Shown here: one piece after another, positions 62,175-64,000 of the stretch
Position numbering within the stretch: position 1 is the stretch's first letter
How the letters are laid out: each line of letters starts with the position of its first letter
NCBI RefSeq assembly: GCF_020731285.1
Contig: NZ_JAJFOW010000003.1
Span: 310,001 to 374,000, forward strand
From: Cohnella baijiui
Lineage (GTDB): Bacteria > Bacillota > Bacilli > Paenibacillales > Paenibacillaceae
DNA length: 64,000 bases
Direction of reading: 5' to 3'
Made by a program: the position numbers and the translations under genes
Notes under the pieces: generated by a model
Told to the model about the DNA's origin: nothing
Seen by the model: only the letters and a program-made list of their open reading frames with translations
The model's database searches: none

Positions 62175-64000
62175 GTGAACGGAACCGATACATCCGAACT
62201 GCGGAGACTGTTCGCCGAAGCGGGCGACCTAACCGAAGCCGAAGGGAACCGTCCTTTGATCATCCGGGACGAAACATCCGTTTGGATGGTTCAGACCGGA
62301 CATGCGGACGTGTTTGCGGTGGCACTGCTCGAGGAAGAAGTGACCCGCCCCAGGCAATTCCTGTTCGGCTTGAAGCCGGGGCAAATCCTGTTCGGATACG
62401 AAGCGGCGGACGCCGGCCGGAACGAGTCGGCGGGCCTCCTCGTCGCCGGCGCGGGAGCCCGGTTGCTTCGCATGGACAAAGCCGTCTTGATTCAAGCGAT
62501 GTCCATTTCTGCCGAGGTGCGGGAGGCCGCCGCCGGCGCGATCGAGGAATGGGTGCTGGCCTGGTCGGGGATGGCGGTCCACGCGGAGCCGACGGAGCCG
62601 AGCATCGAATTGACGCTTGGCGCCGTCGTCGAAGCGGAGGAGCGGACGACGCTGCGTACGGTCGTCCCGGCGTGGATCCTGCTGCACGAAGGCGCGCTGC
62701 ACGGGATGGGCGATGCGGATTTCGCGATCGACCGTCCGGGGGCGATATTCCCGCTGACGCCGGCAAACTGGCTGACGGCGGCCGCACCGTCGAAACTGTC
62801 CGTTCTCGGCACGCTGGCGTGGCTGGAACGGGATCCGCAGATGGAGGCTTTGTCCGCCTATCATCGGTACGTTGCGGGACGCTTGCGTCAAAGCCGCCCG
62901 TTCGAGGAACGGTTCGAACGGGAACGGCTCCGGCTGAAGACCGAACAGGATTATGCCGTGATGGAGCGGGCGATCCGAAGATTGGCCTCCGTGACCGGCG
63001 GCTCCGGCGCGAAGGCGCGGTCCGAGCCGCTAGCCGGCGATGCTCTGCATACCGCGGCAAGCCTCGTAGGGGGAGCCGCCGGGATGATCGTCAAGCCGGT
63101 TGCCGCGTTTCGGTTGCGCAAATCGCGCGACCCCGTAAGCGAGATTGCCAAAGCGTCCGGGTTCCGGTCGCGGCAAGTCATGCTGCGGGATCGCTGGTGG
63201 AAGACGGACAACGGGCCGCTGCTGGCCTTTCACGAAGAGGGGGGGCATCCCGTCGCGCTGCTGCCGAGAGGACCGTCCGGCTATGCCCTCGTTGATCCCG
63301 CCGAGGGTACGGAGACGGCGGTCACGGCGGAGACGGCCGCGAAGCTGGAGACGGTGGCGCATATGTTCTACCGCGCGCTGCCATCCGTTCCGCTGACCGT
63401 CCTGGATATTCTGAAGTTCGGCGGTCACCGGCCGATCAGGCGCGACTTCGCGCGCGTGGCGTTGCTCGGGATCGCCGCGGGGCTGCTCGGCATGTGCGTG
63501 CCGATCGCGAACGGCATTCTCTTCGACGCGATCATTCCGGCGGCCCAGCGAGGCCCGCTGGTGCAGTTGGGACTTATCCTGATCTCCATCGCGATCGTCA
63601 CCGCGCTGTTCGAGCTGACGCGCTCGGTGGCGATGCTCCGGATCGAAGGCAAGATGGACGGCGCCATTCAGGCGGCGGTCTGGGATCGGCTGCTCCAGTT
63701 GCCCGCGTCGTTCTTCCGCCGGTTTACGGCGGGGGATCTGGCGAATCGGGCCAACAGCATCAACGATATCCGGAAGACGCTGTCGGGCGTGGCGATCACC
63801 GCCTTATTCTCGGGCCTCTTTTCGTCCTTCAACTTTTTCTTGCTCTTTTATTACGACGTCAAGCTCGCGCTGGCCGCGGCAGCGCTCGTGCTCGTCTCCA
63901 TGCTCGCGACCTTCGGCGTAGGCTTCGCCCTCGTGCGCAAGCAGCGCGTGATGTTTAAGCTGCAGGGCAAGCTCGAGGGTATCGTTCTGCAGATCATGAA
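62175..64000 (+). CDS. NHLM-type ABC exporter, second subunit (partial)
   Basis: GTG 62175 follows AGGAGGAAAC. The frame stays open to the window end (608 codons). Residues 1-400 are the subfamily's non-catalytic N-terminal region: a cyclic-nucleotide-binding-like part (LIIRDETSVWMVQTGHADVF, FLFGLKPGQILFGY) and a degenerate C39-like part (RDRWWKTDNGPLLAFHEEGG) without the catalytic Cys. Then membrane helices of an ABC exporter begin (GIAAGLLGMCVPIANGILFD, FFRRFTAGDLANRANSINDI). The ATPase domain lies outside the window. It pairs with the peptidase subunit. Confidence 0.92.
   Translation, partial: MNGTDTSELRRLFAEAGDLTEAEGNRPLIIRDETSVWMVQTGHADVFAVALLEEEVTRPRQFLFGLKPGQILFGYEAADAGRNESAGLLVAGAGARLLRMDKAVLIQAMSISAEVREAAAGAIEEWVLAWSGMAVHAEPTEPSIELTLGAVVEAEERTTLRTVVPAWILLHEGALHGMGDADFAIDRPGAIFPLTPANWLTAAAPSKLSVLGTLAWLERDPQMEALSAYHRYVAGRLRQSRPFEERFERERLRLKTEQDYAVMERAIRRLASVTGGSGAKARSEPLAGDALHTAASLVGGAAGMIVKPVAAFRLRKSRDPVSEIAKASGFRSRQVMLRDRWWKTDNGPLLAFHEEGGHPVALLPRGPSGYALVDPAEGTETAVTAETAAKLETVAHMFYRALPSVPLTVLDILKFGGHRPIRRDFARVALLGIAAGLLGMCVPIANGILFDAIIPAAQRGPLVQLGLILISIAIVTALFELTRSVAMLRIEGKMDGAIQAAVWDRLLQLPASFFRRFTAGDLANRANSINDIRKTLSGVAITALFSGLFSSFNFFLLFYYDVKLALAAAALVLVSMLATFGVGFALVRKQRVMFKLQGKLEGIVLQIM

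Noticed and set aside
60634..62193. A 519-codon minus-strand open frame opposite the NHLM peptidase/ABC gene
   Set aside because: Antisense shadow; the plus strand has a complete C39-ABC protein with ribosome site and operon spacing.

Overview
The window looks like a chromosome segment of a spore-forming, low-GC-phylum bacterium of the Paenibacillaceae (Paenibacillus, Cohnella or a close relative). The grounds are two Lpl-type sugar ABC operons with YesM/YesN-type two-component systems, a BclB-type collagen-like exosporium gene, a Spo0E-like protein, a BmrC/BmrD-type ABC exporter pair, strong AGGAGG ribosome sites, frequent TTG/GTG starts and moderately high GC. No rRNA, tRNA, CRISPR array or intact insertion sequence was seen.

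Layout. 1-10.8 kb: minus-strand carbohydrate uptake operon (truncated glycosidase-like gene, solute-binding lipoprotein, two permeases, ribokinase, start of a further gene), a second binding lipoprotein, and a divergent sensor kinase/AraC response regulator pair. 11-16 kb: stress-type genes (DUF1330-hydrolase fusion, DUF2239 protein, OsmC, TetR regulator, membrane protein, peroxiredoxin-like protein). 16-20.5 kb: two broken small genes, an OmpR/VanR-type two-component system and a PAF-acetylhydrolase-like esterase. 20.5-27 kb: gene remnants, a UvrA-like protein divergent from a DHFR-like protein across a palindromic operator, and a secreted PhoX phosphatase. 27-32.5 kb: BlaI/M56 sensor pair and a heterodimeric ABC exporter. 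32.9-42.3 kb: second sugar ABC operon, its YesN/YesM pair, an AraC regulator and a GH127-type beta-L-arabinofuranosidase. 42.3-49.5 kb: small proteins, an ABC exporter with a destroyed P-loop, a GrpB protein, a secreted type-44-toxin-like protein, an XRE/Spo0E-like divergent pair and several remnants. 49.7-54.2 kb: a duplicated collagen-like spore-surface gene, a TPR glycosyltransferase and a prolyl 4-hydroxylase. 54.7-64 kb: a 7TM histidine kinase, a BTAD response regulator, a type I binding lipoprotein and an NHLM-type (nitrile-hydratase-leader peptide) RiPP export machine that runs off the end.

How the parts work together. The YesM/YesN kinases probably sense sugars delivered to the binding proteins and switch on the Lpl-type operons; a pair of direct repeats upstream of the first operon is the likely site. 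The collagen, glycosyltransferase and prolyl-hydroxylase genes form a plausible set for making and decorating spore-surface filaments. The right-hand cluster combines sensing with export of a leader-peptide-bearing natural product whose precursor is not visible and probably lies beyond the window.

The window carries an unusual number of decayed genes (at least ten), several kept only as a 3' tail with its terminator. The most notable items are the NHLM cluster with a translationally coupled binding protein, the collagen/GT/P4H island, and several promoter architectures with clear operators.
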